Shown in pieces: positions 14,101 to 26,100 of a stretch of 64,000 nucleotides of DNA. The position numbers and the translations under genes were made by a program. Within the stretch, counting starts at the first letter, position 1. Each line of letters opens with the position of its first letter. Origin of the DNA: Monarcha castaneiventris obscurior (Eukaryota > Chordata > Aves > Passeriformes > Monarchidae); NCBI GenBank assembly GCA_026261815.1, contig JAMPIT010000856.1:8416001-8480000 (forward strand), read 5' to 3'. Below the pieces are notes generated by a model. That model ran no database searches, was not told where the DNA came from, and saw only the letters and a list, made by a program, of their open reading frames with translations.

Positions 14101-17100
14101 GTGGTGCAGTTGTGATGCTGAGCCAGGAGGAATCACAAGGAAATTGGGTTTGCGGAAACAAAATGAAGTTAAAAATGTGGGAGTTTTCTGGGTTACGTTA
14201 CAAAACCAGCAGCTTTAGGTAAAAACTCCAGATCTCTGCAGGGAGAGGCTTTTTTTTTTTTTTTTTGGATTATAATCCCTCCTTGGAATTTCTTTGCCTC
14301 AGAACCAATGCTTCAGGTGGTTTTATTTGAATGTTTTGTGGGTTTAATTGTAGCAGAGTCCTGTAAGAACCTTAGGCCCGTCCTTTGGCCACACATTCCT
14401 TCTCTCCCAAACCAACTGGGAGCAGAGTTCTGGATGGATCCCAAGAGCTTCTGTGGAGCAATGGGTACCTGGCACTGCCGGAAAATTGACATTTAAGAAC
14501 TTTTTTGGGTGACTTTTGTCCTCACACTCTGTCTCTCTGTCTCCCCACAGGTGATAACCCTGGAAGGATGGGTGGACATCATGTATTACGTGATGGATGC
14601 ACATTCTTTTTACAATTTTATATATTTTATATTGCTCATCATAGTAAGTACGACCTGGGAGATTCTCCTTTTCCTTGTCCTTGTCCCTGTTTTTTTCACT
14701 GGGAAGAGCCAGGAAGAATTCAGGATTCAGGGCTTTGCCTCCCTCTTGCCCTCCCAGTCTTGGTCTCGTCACCTGGATGTGTCTGTGCCAAAAAGTCCCA
14801 GCTTATCCTCCTTTGCCCTCCTCAATGTGCCAGAGGGAGCCTCATTTCTTTGGGGAGCCCTCAAATCTTTGAATTTCACCCGAACCCTTTAAATAATAAC
14901 AATTCTCACCTCTCTGAGGTCTCACATTCCTACAAACAAAACGTTACCCACTGCAGGTGCTGGGGGTTGTCTCCAGAAGCTGCCATTCCATGTCCATAAG
15001 GTTCTGGTTTTCCACAGGGCACAACCTCCTCCAGGAAGTGGGAAAGTGAAATATTTAAGGCAGGAGGGGAGCAAAGGTAAAGGTACATGGGATGGAGGTG
15101 TTTAAAAGTGATTTTGTGACTGCATAGTCCTTAGATGTAACCCTGTCCTCGTCAGTGTGGGTTTGGAGGCCTTGGGAATTCAAACCAGTTCCCACCAGCA
15201 GTGGGAAAAACCTGGATCAGAGCAGTGTGGGAGTGCCCTGGAGAAGTCGGGGATCTCTGAGCAGTAGCAATGGGCCTTGAACAGAGATTTAGGCTCCACT
15301 CTGTTGAGCCATTCTCTCCAAGTGGATCCATGTGGAAAAGCCAGAAGGCGACTCCTGCCTGAGTCACCTGGAGCTGGGAAAGGCACCTTTGCCACTTCTC
15401 CAGGAGCATCCACACTGGAGAGCAGCCCCACGAACCATCTCCACACAGCTTCCCTGAGGATTCATTTAATTCCAGATTAAATCCGTCCGTGCCCAGGGCT
15501 GGCCCTGCAGACAGTGGCACTGCCCTGACGTCACTCCCTTGTCACCTCTCAGGGCACCAATTCCCTGCTGGGAATATTTGACATTTCCCTTTGGCTCGTT
15601 TATGACCACAAGCGGTGAAAAATCACTTTGTGGGCTCGACAGCTGAGGGGAGGATGCAGCCTCAGGCCACGTCACTTTCTTGTCCTTGGGACTTCATTTT
15701 GAAAACCTGGTGTCACCCAAGAATGCATCAACTCAACCAGGCACTGAATCAGCCCCTTGGGAGCACTGAGTGGCCTGGAGATGCATTTTCCATGCCAGGG
15801 AGTCCCAGGAGCACAAGGTCACAGATCCATGGGCCCTGACTGTACCCCCAAAATGGGGGCACACTCTTTTGGGGTGTGGAATGATTGAAGAAGAGAAGAA
15901 GATGTTTCAAAACAGCACAAATTGGACTTGAAATAATCTTTCCCTGCAGGTTGACCAAATTTCAGGGAAAAACTCTTCACTGGAAGAGTGATTGGGCACT
16001 GGAATCGTCTGCCCAGGGAGGGGGTGGAGTCACCATCCCTGGACATGTTTAAAAACCGCCTGGACGTGGCACTCAGTGCCATGGTTTAGCTGGTGAAGAG
16101 GTGTTGGGTCATAGGTTGGACTTGAGGATCTCAAAGGTCTTTCCCAACCTGTTTCATTCTGGGATTCTGGGATTCCATGAATGTCCAAATCAGCGTCGTG
16201 GTGGGGCCTGGTTGTGTTTCATGCGCCCTGAGTAGCAAATGTCATCACTTTGAGGGCAGGAGGGTGGAGAGGGCTGTTGCTAAAATAATTGATCATGGTT
16301 CAGATCAAATTTAGCACCTCAGGCGCGTGTTGGCAGCACATTTGGCGAGCAGACCCTGGGGTTTGGCACGTTTGGAAACCCCAGGATCACCCAGAACCGC
16401 GCGTGGCGGCGAGGAGCTTCCCCTGCTCCGCACAATCCCCGCTGACTCCTTTCCCTGTGTTCTCGCCAGGTCGGCTCCTTCTTCATGATTAACCTGTGCC
16501 TGGTGGTGATAGCAACGCAGTTTTCGGAGACCAAGCAGCGGGAGAACCAGCTGATGCAGGAGCAGCGGGCGCGCTACCTGTCCAACGACAGCACCATCGC
16601 CAGCTTCTCGGAGCCGGGCAGCTGCTACGAGGAGCTGCTCAAGTACATCTGCCACATCTTCAGGAAGGTGAAGCGAAGGACGATCCGCCTCTACAACAAC
16701 TGGCAGAGCAAACGCCGGAAAAAAGTCAACCCCAACAGCAGCAGCAGCGGCGGGCAGAGCCAGCGGAGCAGGAGGAGAATCACCTCCATCCACCACCTGA
16801 TCCACCACCACCACCATCACCACCACCACCACTACCACATCAGCAACGGGAGCCCCCGCGGGCCTCGTGCCAACCCCGAGATCTGCGAGCTGGAGCTGCA
16901 GGTGATGAAGCCTGGCAGGCAGCTGATGCTTCCCCCTCCTCCCTCACCCCGGCCGCCGGGCCCTGCTGCTCCCCGCGCCGACGCCGAGGCCGTGCACAGC
17001 ATTTACCACGCCGATTGCCACGTGGAGGGGCCTCCCGGGGGCTGCAAGGCTCCCGGTGCCCCTGCCGGCGGCAAACTGGCCGGGCTGGCCACCCGCAGCA

Positions 17101-20100
17101 GCATGAACTACCCCACCATCCTGCCCTCCCCCGGCAGCAAGGGCGCCTCCACGCCCACTCCCAAAGGGAAGAAGAACGGGAATTCTCCGGTGGCCGTGGT
17201 GAACAGCCCGGGGAATTTGGGCCTGGATTCCTACGGGAAGCTGCAGCAGCTGGTGGGAGAGCATGGTAAGGGCAACCGAGCTGGGATTTTTATCTCTTAG
17301 GAGAACTGGGAGAAGGGTGAATGGCTCAAGAATCGAGGTTTTAGTGGCAGCCCTGTGGGGTGCTGAGGGGTGGGGGCGTTGTGAGTGCGCTGAAGGCAGA
17401 GGTGGGACAGGCTGAGGCTGGGAGCTCTGTTCCCTTCATCCTTGTATTTACCATCACTGGATGGTCCAGGCCGCTGCTGGAGGCCTCTTCCCTGTGGTTA
17501 CAAATCTGGATTTGTGCTCTCATGTGCTTTTTGATACCCTGGAGATGCTCCCTCTGTTCCCACCCAAAACCTGAACCATGCAGCCCCTGGGATTACACCT
17601 GCAGTGAGTGCTGGGGCTGCCAGCTCCAGCAGGGGACCCCCAGGGGCTGGGAGATGGGGCCTTGAAAAGGATGAGCAGGTGGAAGCTGTGGGAGAAGCAT
17701 GAGATAAAGCAAAGTGAGAAGCTGGAAACAGGCAGGCACTGAAAGAACCCAAACCAGACACTTCCAGTTCTGCTCTGATGGGCCCCGGAGCCTCTGAATT
17801 TCTTTTTGGCAAGGAGGAGCAGCGGGTTCAGTGTTCAGAGGACGTGTGGAGGGCACGACAGGAGCAGAGCTGCACACCTCAGGCTTTCCCCGTGTGCAGA
17901 AGAAACGTGGGACTGAGTTTCCCTGCAGGTTTGGGGCTCCATTCGATCTGAGGGGCATTTTGGGGAACTCTTCAGCGCTTCTTTCCCATCCTCTCTGCGC
18001 AGATGCAGCCACCTCAGCACAGCCAGTGAGGTTTTATCTCGCCTCACACATAAATCACCCAATGGAGCAGTGATTACACGCAACACTTGGATTTCTATTT
18101 TATAAAATGTTTTTCCAGTCCTCATGGCTGGAGCTAAAAGCTGCAAAATACTCTTAAGCCCTCAAACAGTGAAAAGTCACAAAGATCCGGCTTCTATTTT
18201 CTAATCTCTTTAAGCCAAACTCGTCATTTGGGTTTTTTCAGTGCCTGTGTTTTCCAAAACTGTTTATTTGCGTGTGCATGGACACAAATATTTACCCTGG
18301 TGATGGATATGCTGAAAAAATATACCAAGCCTGGCTTGAGGGAAAAGGTTGCTTGCTTGACAGAGAGGTTGGGTGGCTTGCCTTTGTTAATTTTCTTGTT
18401 TTGAAGGACCACACAAAAGGGTAAAAGTGGATTGTTTATAGAAACTGCCTCGGGCCGACGCTTCCGAATGCTCGGGAGCTTGGCACGGGGGGCAAGGTTA
18501 GTGCCAACAGCTCTGTTGTTCAGCAAGGACTTCGTATAAATCACTGCTTCATCCTTAGCTGTGCAAATTAATGATGGTTTTTAGGAGAATGGGTTTTTAC
18601 CTTGAGATAAAAACCCAGGCTCTGCAGAAGGCTGGGATTGGGAAAGAAAGGAGCAGGAGAGCTGTTGAAGTCAGAGTTTGGATCCGCCTGCTTGCTGCTG
18701 GGGTCCTTTTTAGGAGAAGAAAGGCCCAAATCTCAGTCCCAACTGTGACATCCCTAAGCCAAATCAGTGATTTAGGAGATTTCCCCGTAGCCTGGGGTGG
18801 TTCTTTGAAAGCTGGGATTAGATTGAGTTGTCATTAATAATGCAATTACAGTGTCCTCTTTCCACTGAGGGATTTCAGCCCAGAGGATGCCAAAATGCTT
18901 TAAACAAATCTCCTGGAATTGTTTTGTCTCTTCCAGAAGTGTGGTCACAGCTGGGAAGGGCTGGAAGGTGGCGAGAGGCTGCTCATCCATCCCCTGAGGA
19001 AAACGGGCTGGGGAGGGATTCAGGGCAGCCGGATCCACCTGGAGACCCTGGGAGTGCCCAGCTCTTCCCTTCCATGGATCTGGCTCTTTCCAGGCCCTTC
19101 TTCCCACTCAGCCACCCCAGCAGGACTGAGTCGGGGTCAGTTCTGCACCGGGAGTGATGGATGTGACTTCCAGCCTTTGGGATGATCTTGCAGTGCCAGG
19201 GTGTATCCCTGCCAGGTTGCAACTCCCATTTCTCCATCCCTAAATCTTAGCGAAGCAGCCTGGGGAAGGATCCCAAGCTCTCCCAACCCTTCCTCAGCAT
19301 TTTTGGGCAAACAAAGAGCCTTTAATTGTCCCTCTTCTCTCCCAAGTCGACAAGCAGAGCGTGTTCAGTGCGGGACTTGTGCGAGGGGAGCACAGGAGTG
19401 ATAAGTGAGAGCATTAAGGAGCATTAACAGCCCGGGCTCTCCCAGCCCCAGCTGGAGGCGAGGTTGCTGTCTGCTGGGAAGGATGCAGTAGTGGGAGAGA
19501 GCGTTCTCCTGCCTCTTTTGTTGTGGATTTGAAGAGCTCAGAGTACAGCCTGTTCCCCGTGTTCCCGTGCCCTGCAATGCTGGAGGTTATTTTAGCAGGC
19601 AGCCAAGGAGACTCTGGTATTTTGAAGACATCTGCGGCGCCAGGGCTTTTCATATCGTTTTTAACACTTTGATAGCATTAAAAGCCATCTGGCAGCCCCC
19701 TCCCTGTGCTGCTCCCGAGGCTGGGCTGAGCTTTTCCTCCTTGGCTCAGTCCTGAGCAGGAGCACCGCACTGATGTGCAAGGGGCAAAACATTCCCGATG
19801 CTCCCGGTGGCTTTGACGCAATGCCCAGGAGCCGGGCCCGGCCTCCAAGGCCGTTCTGAAGGCCACTGATATCCCTGTGACATTCAGGCAAGGAAAACGT
19901 GTTTTGGCTCCGGTCGCATCCCAGTTTTCCAGCAAAGGGATGCGTTGGCTTGGTTTGGTGCTGCCTTCTCTTGCGTGCTGTGGCTGGAATCAGCATTCCT
20001 GCTGGGTGAGCTCCAAGCTCCGGGGCTCAGAGCCAGGAGCAGCCACTGCTTTTAGCCTGGGCTCCCCAAAACTGATCCCAGCCATCCCCATCCCACCTCC

Positions 20101-23100
20101 AGACAGGGACACGTGGATGTGGCGCTTACGGCTGTGGTTTAGTGGTGCTGGGTTAATGGACTCGGTGACCTTAGAGGTCTTTTCCACGGTTCTAGGAGAG
20201 GGGAAGATTGTGCCTTTGCCTTATATCCCTGAAGCTCAAGGAATTGGGGCTTAAATGGCATTTTGAGGGAAGGATCCTGTGCTCCTGCTGGAGAGTTTTT
20301 TCCTGCCATTAATACCTGGTTCCTAAATATAAGGAGACTAAGGATAAGGTTCCTGAATATGAGGAAACTAACAGATTGGATTCCTAAATATGAGGAAATC
20401 AAATCTGGCTGCTGTTCCACCCAAATCATCCCAGTTATTCTTGTCCCTGCCCTTCCATTCCCTGACTCCAGGACAGTCAGAATTTCTCCTCACACTGCAA
20501 AACACATGTTTGATTTTAAAACCCCCTGAGCCTTGGGCAATGAATCCACCTGAGCTCTCTTAAAGGCTGAAGGAGACTGAGGGGACTCTGAGACTCTCTG
20601 AGCTGTGATCCGTGGTCTGCAGCCACCTTTGGTGCCTTCTCCCTCTCCCTGCTCATTAGGAACTAAATGGCAGTGGTGGCTAAATTGGGTGGAACAGCTT
20701 GATAGCACTGAGAGATCGTTAATGATGGGAGCCTGCTCAGGGATAATCAGGACTAATTGAATGGGAGGGGTGGGCCACTCACTCTTCCCTCAGCCCGGGA
20801 CACAAAATGAGAGACCACAGAGCAGGGAGAGGGTGGGAAACGGGACCAAGAGGGGAAAATGAGGCCAAACCAGAGCTGCTTGGGAGGATAGATGGCTGGA
20901 AGGCTTTTTTAGGGTCTGGAGAATAATTCCTGTGAGAAGCAGTTGTGGCGGCTCAGCCTGGAGAAAAGGAGGCTCAGGGGGAAACTTCTCACTCTCCACA
21001 ACTCCCTGACAGGAGGGGGCAGCCGGTGGGGTCAGCTCTGCTCCCAGGGAACAAAGGGACAAGAGGGAATGACCTCCAGTTGTGACAGGGGAGGTTCAGG
21101 TTGGATACTGGGAAAATTCCTTCACTGAAAGGATGTTTAAACTTTGGGATGGGCTGCCCAGGGCAGTGGTGGAGGGACCATCCCTGCGAGCATTCAGAAC
21201 CCAAGCAGACCTGGCACTTCCCAACGCGGTTTAATGGGGTGGCAGCGATGGGTCACAGGTTGGACTCGATGACCTTGGAGGTCTTTTCCAACCTTAAGGA
21301 TCCTTGGGATTGCCTTTATTGAGGATGTGGCAAGAGCTGCTCTGCCCTGGGCAGACCCGGGCTGTCCCCTGTGCTGAGCTGCGTGGTGGCTCATGGTGAC
21401 TCGTGGCTCGTGGCGGCTCTTGGCTCGTGGCTTGTGGTGGCTCGTGGTGGCTCGTGGTTCGTGGCTCACGGTGGCTCTCAGTGCGTGATGGCTCTCGGTG
21501 TGCAGTGGCTTTTGGTGGCTCATGGTGGCTCACGGTGGCTCCCAGTGCACAGTGTCACCCGACACGTGGTTAATTGCAGCACGTGGTGGCTCCTGATGCG
21601 CAGTGGCTCTTGGTGGTTCTTGGTGCGCCGTTGCTCCCGGCATGAAGTAGCTCACTCTGCATGATGTCTCCTGGCATGTGGTGGCTCTCAGTGGCTCACG
21701 GCAACTCACAGTAGCTCTAGGTGGCCCGTGGTGGCTCTCAGTGGCCCTCAGTTGCTCACAGTGGCTTTTGGTGCACGATAGCTCACAGTGACTCACAGTG
21801 GCTCTCGGTGCGTGGTTGCTTCCACCATGCAATGTCTTCCAGCATGTGGTGGCCCATGGTGGCTCACGGTGGCTGGCAGTGCATGGTGGCGTTCAGTGAT
21901 GTCTTGTGGTAGCTCACAGCACACGGTGGCTCTCAGTGGTGGCTCTCAGTGGCTCTCAGTGGTGGCTCTCAGTGCGTGGTGGCTCTCAATGGTGTCTCTT
22001 GGTGTCTCTTGGTGCGTGGTGGCTCTCAGGGGTGTCTCTCGGTGGCTCTCAGTGGTGGCTCTCAGAGGTGACTCTCAGTGGCTCTCAGAGCATGGTGGCT
22101 CTCAGCGGTGTCTCTCGGTGGCTCTCAGAGCATGGTGGCTCTCAGTGGTGTCTCTCAGCGGTGTCTCTTGGTGGCTCTCAGTGGTGTCTCAGTGGCTCTC
22201 AGTGCATGGTGGCTCTCAGCAGTGTCTCTCAGTGGCTCCCAGAGTGTGGTGGCTCTCAGTGGTGGCTCTCAGTGGTGGCTCTCAGTGGCTCTCAGTGGTG
22301 GCTCTCAGTGGTGGCTCTCAGTGGTGGCTCTCAGTGGCTCTCAGTGGTGGCTCTCAGTGGTGGCTCTCAGTGGTGGCTCTCAGTGGTGGCTCTCAGTGGC
22401 TCTCAGTGGTGGCTCTCAGTGGTGTCTCTCGGTGGCTCTCAGTGCATGGTGGCTCTCAGCAGTGTCTCTCGGTGGCTCTCAGCAGTGTCTCTCGGTGTCT
22501 CTCAGTGGCTCCCAGAGCGTGGTGGCTCTCAGTGGTGGCTCTCAGCGGTGTCTCTCGGTGGCTCTCAGTGGCTCCCAGAGCGTGGTGGCTCTCAGTGGTG
22601 GCTCTCAGCCATGTCTCTCAGTGGCTCTCAGCGGTGTCTCTCGGTGGCTCACGGTGCCCTTGTCCCCCGCAGGTCTCCGCCGGACGCCCAGCCGGCTGTC
22701 GGGGCTGAGCACGGCCGGGGCGCTGCCCAGCGCTGGTGGCCCCCAGCTGAGCTGCGAGCTGCAGGACTGCCCCTTCTGCGCCAGCCTCCTGGACGACCCC
22801 GAGTTCGCCCTCAGCGACTCCGACAGCAACGGCGACTCCGACAGCAACGGCGTCTACGAGTTCACGCAGGACCTGCGGCACGGCGACCACCGGGACCAGC
22901 TCCAGCAGCAGCGGGGCAGGAGGAGGAGGAAGAAGAAGAAAGCCAAGGAGAGGAACAAGGTGGCAAAGCTGTGGAGGGCGTTCGGCACCAAACTCAAGCG
23001 GATCGTGGAGAGCAAATACTTCAACCGCGGGATCATGATCGCCATCCTCATCAACACCCTCAGCATGGGCATCGAGTACCACGAGCAGGTGAGTGACCGG

Positions 23101-26100
23101 GGCCCTCGGGGTTCAGGTGCTCCTGGAGGGGTGGCCTGGGGTCCCTCTAAAGGGATGTCAGGAGGAACGAGGATTGTAGTTGTTGGAAATGGGGCTGAAG
23201 ATGATCCTGTGAGTAGCAGGAGAATCCTTTGGGGTGTGGGACAGCTGGAAGTGCTGCTGGGGTGTGCAGAGCTGAAATGCGTGTGTTGGACGTGTCTGCT
23301 CAGAGCCTGGCTGCTGGTTGGCTGGGAATTGTTCATACAAACAGGAATTTTTGTGGTGGAAATACCTTTGGTCTGATGGTTGTGGTGGAGATAACCGACA
23401 CGGGAATCTCTTCTTTGATTTGGACCTTCAAATAAGACTTAAACTATCAGACAATGCTAAAAGCAACCAAGAAAAAGAAATTAGGGTGTCCCTGAAGGCT
23501 CCAAACCCTTTAATTTGCCCCTACAAGGTGTGAGTAGGTCTTTATTGAAGTGTTTGGAGGGAGGGAAGAGGAATGGTGCCGTTCTTCCCAGTGCTGGGGT
23601 GGCAGGAAGCGGTGCTGGAGTTGAGGATAGCGTGAGCCTGGAAGGGCTGTGCCATGGGAGAGGGAGCTGAGACATCTGAGCATCTCCACTTGGTCACCCT
23701 GGCAAAGTTCTGTTCTTCTGGGCTTTTCTTTCTCGGAAAAACTGGGGATTTTCCACTGTTTTCTCGAGGCATGCTCGGGAATTTCTCGTGCTGCCTGTGT
23801 CAGGTGCAGGAAATGCATCCCAGGGAGGCCAGGATCTGCTCTTCTGGGATCAAAGGCATCCAGTGCTCCCCCAAAACCTTCCCTGCAGGGTCAGAAGCAG
23901 GTCAGGGCTATTTTTAAAGCCGCTCCTCCTCTCTTCCGTGGTGTCTGTTCAGGAATGAGGAGGAAAGGCAGAGCAGCGTAGTCCACCCAAAGGCAGGACA
24001 AGAGTCTCTGCAGCTCCTTCTCCATCATTTCCCAGGATTAAGCACTGCTCAGGACCATGACAGAAAACCCTCTGGAGTACTGCTACTTCATTTTCTCTCC
24101 ACTCCTGTGCTTTAACCCCCGCTATTTTAGGCTGAGCCTTATTTTCCTTCCAAAAAAAAACCGGGACTCAGCTAAAACCACCTCAGCTGTGCAACAACAA
24201 ATCAGAATTACAGCAAAGCGTCCAGATCCAACAGGGATTGAGCTGTCCCTGTCAGCTCCCTGTCGAGTCCCGCTTAGTTGTTCCGCAAGAAGTTCTAAAA
24301 TTGGGAAATACACCTTGTCAGTGGCTTCTGAATAGGCCATTCATCCCTCATTTCTGCATGGATACTCTTCTGTCAGGCAGATACAGCTTTGTCAGCCCTT
24401 GGATATTGCCGTGATGGGAGCTGGGGGAAAACCTGAGGCAGGCAGCAGGGAGAAAATCCAGGGATCACATGGAGTGTGTCCCCAGTCACTCCCATAAAGG
24501 CGAATTGGGATAATTACAGCCTCGCTGCTAACAAAGGAGAGCTGTAGCTGGCTGGCTTTTATTGGATTTTACCTTGTAAAAGATTGGCTTTAGGGCATCT
24601 CAAAGCCAGTGGCAATAAAGATTCCGGAGCTTTTTTGGCTGCGGAGCGTCAGATTCCTGCCAGCTCTGCTCGCAGGCACTGCCCAATAAAAAGGGAGGAA
24701 TTTGGAAGTGAAACCTGGAAAAGTTCCTGCACGTGCCTGGGACACTGGGATAATGAGGCGTGGAGTGTCAGAGCCCAGCTTGGTGACACCTCACCCAAGC
24801 CCTCTCCTCCCAGCAGTGTCCCAGGGGCTGAGGCACCGTCCGAATCCAAGAAAAAATGGCTCTGGGCTCCCGGATTTGGCACAAAAACCTGTGGGCAAAG
24901 AGGGGCGATTTGGGAGCCCCCCTCGTGTGAGAGTTGGCTGCAGGGCTCAGGGTGGGGCTGCTTTGTGTGGAGAGCAGCAGGAGGGGTCTGGGCAGAGGGT
25001 CCCAGAGCCACAGCGCGGTGTTGGGGTGGAGGGGAGGGAAAATGGCTCCCTTTGGGATCATGAGCCCGCCAGGAGAAACAGTGGGATCACAGCTCTGTGG
25101 ATGCTGCCCTGTCACCTCTGCTCCCAGAGCATTCCAAGTGGGAAGTTCTCTGCCTCCCCCAGGCTGTAGCCAGGTGTGGGTGTTGCCATTGTCATCTCCT
25201 CTCTCCTCCCAAGGGTAAATCAGGAGGCCATTCCCCAAATCCAAAGGATTTAGGAGCTTTGTGGCTCTCCTCTGCTCTCCTTGCTCCCACCAGGCTGCCC
25301 CATGTTACTCCAAGGGCAGAGTTTAGGGAATCCTGGGAAGCCTGTGCTCTGTGCCTGCTGGTGGCAGCACGGGAAGGAGTCTGCTGGGCCCTGAATCCCT
25401 GCAAAACACAATCACAAAGTCCTGGAGTTCCTTGGGTTGGAATGTTTGAGTTCATCCAGTCCAACAGCGACACCTTCCACTATCCCAGGTTGCTCCAGCC
25501 TGGCCTTGGACACTTCCAGGGATGGGACGTCCACAAGTTCTCTGGGAAACCTGTCCCACCAACACTTCCCACCATTTATTCAGGGTGAAATAGCTTCAGC
25601 AGCTTCGCTGCTCTTGACTTCGGCCCTTTGTTTTTGGCCATTGACTGATTTGTATCAAACTGCAAACAGCCCCGAGCAGCAGCCCCAGGGAAGCCCATCC
25701 CAGACTCACTGCTCATGGGGAAATGCCCAATCCCTTTTATGAAATTCATTCGTGGCTTCTTGCTTTTCTTTTCCAGCTTCTCAGCAGTCACCTGTGGCTT
25801 TGCAGATAGGTGGACACAGAAAAGAGGTTTTTATTGGGTCTGATCAGAGCCGAAGCACCAAGGCTGTGAGTGTGGGGAGGGTGAGGGGTTCTGAACACAC
25901 CGGGAGGGAGATGGAGCGGGGCTGGTGCTGCCGCTGCCGCTCCTGCCATCCTGGGACAGAGCGGCAGAGCTCTGCAGAGAAGTCCCACGGAGCCCTCTTG
26001 AGGCAGTGGAGCATCATTGTCCGGGGCTTGTGGATGAGGGAACCGTGCTTGGAAGGTGCCAGGCTGGAGGCAAAACCCACTGGGCTTGTGGGCCGCCTTT

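Larger units (their letters stand above)
2167..14550 (+). other. CACNA1H: CACNA1H intron, 12.4 kb, between pore-loop exons A and B
   Basis: It splits the domain I pore loop between IAIFQ and VITLEGW. It holds a homopolymer hairpin near the donor, five CR1 tails (listed separately), three AT-rich blocks that stand out from the GC-rich background, a 9-bp triplet repeat (13362-13392) and a 17-base T run (14250-14266). I found no exon or RNA gene. Confidence 0.85.
17266..22672 (+). other. CACNA1H: CACNA1H intron, 5.4 kb, ending in a minisatellite
   Basis: Interrupts the I-II linker inside a Gly codon. Retention would add [11 protein letters not shown] and then a stop at 17298. It contains an AT-rich block near 18010-18560, a degenerate tandem (20308-20405), two CR1 pieces and the large minisatellite that ends beside the acceptor. 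Confidence 0.85.

Noticed and set aside
16311..17269. Long frames in alternative frames or antisense to exon C (175, 257 and 106 codons)
   Set aside because: GC-rich shadows of the true coding exon; their sequences are low-complexity and unrelated to known proteins.
22618..23082. 154-codon antisense frame over exon D
   Set aside because: Shadow of the sense exon caused by high third-position G+C.
21788..23376. Overlapping long open frames (306, 396 and 432 codons) rich in Ser, Trp, Leu and Gly
   Set aside because: They are read through the GTGGCTCTCA minisatellite in all three frames. Only the part from 22673 to 23088 in one frame is real coding sequence (exon D).
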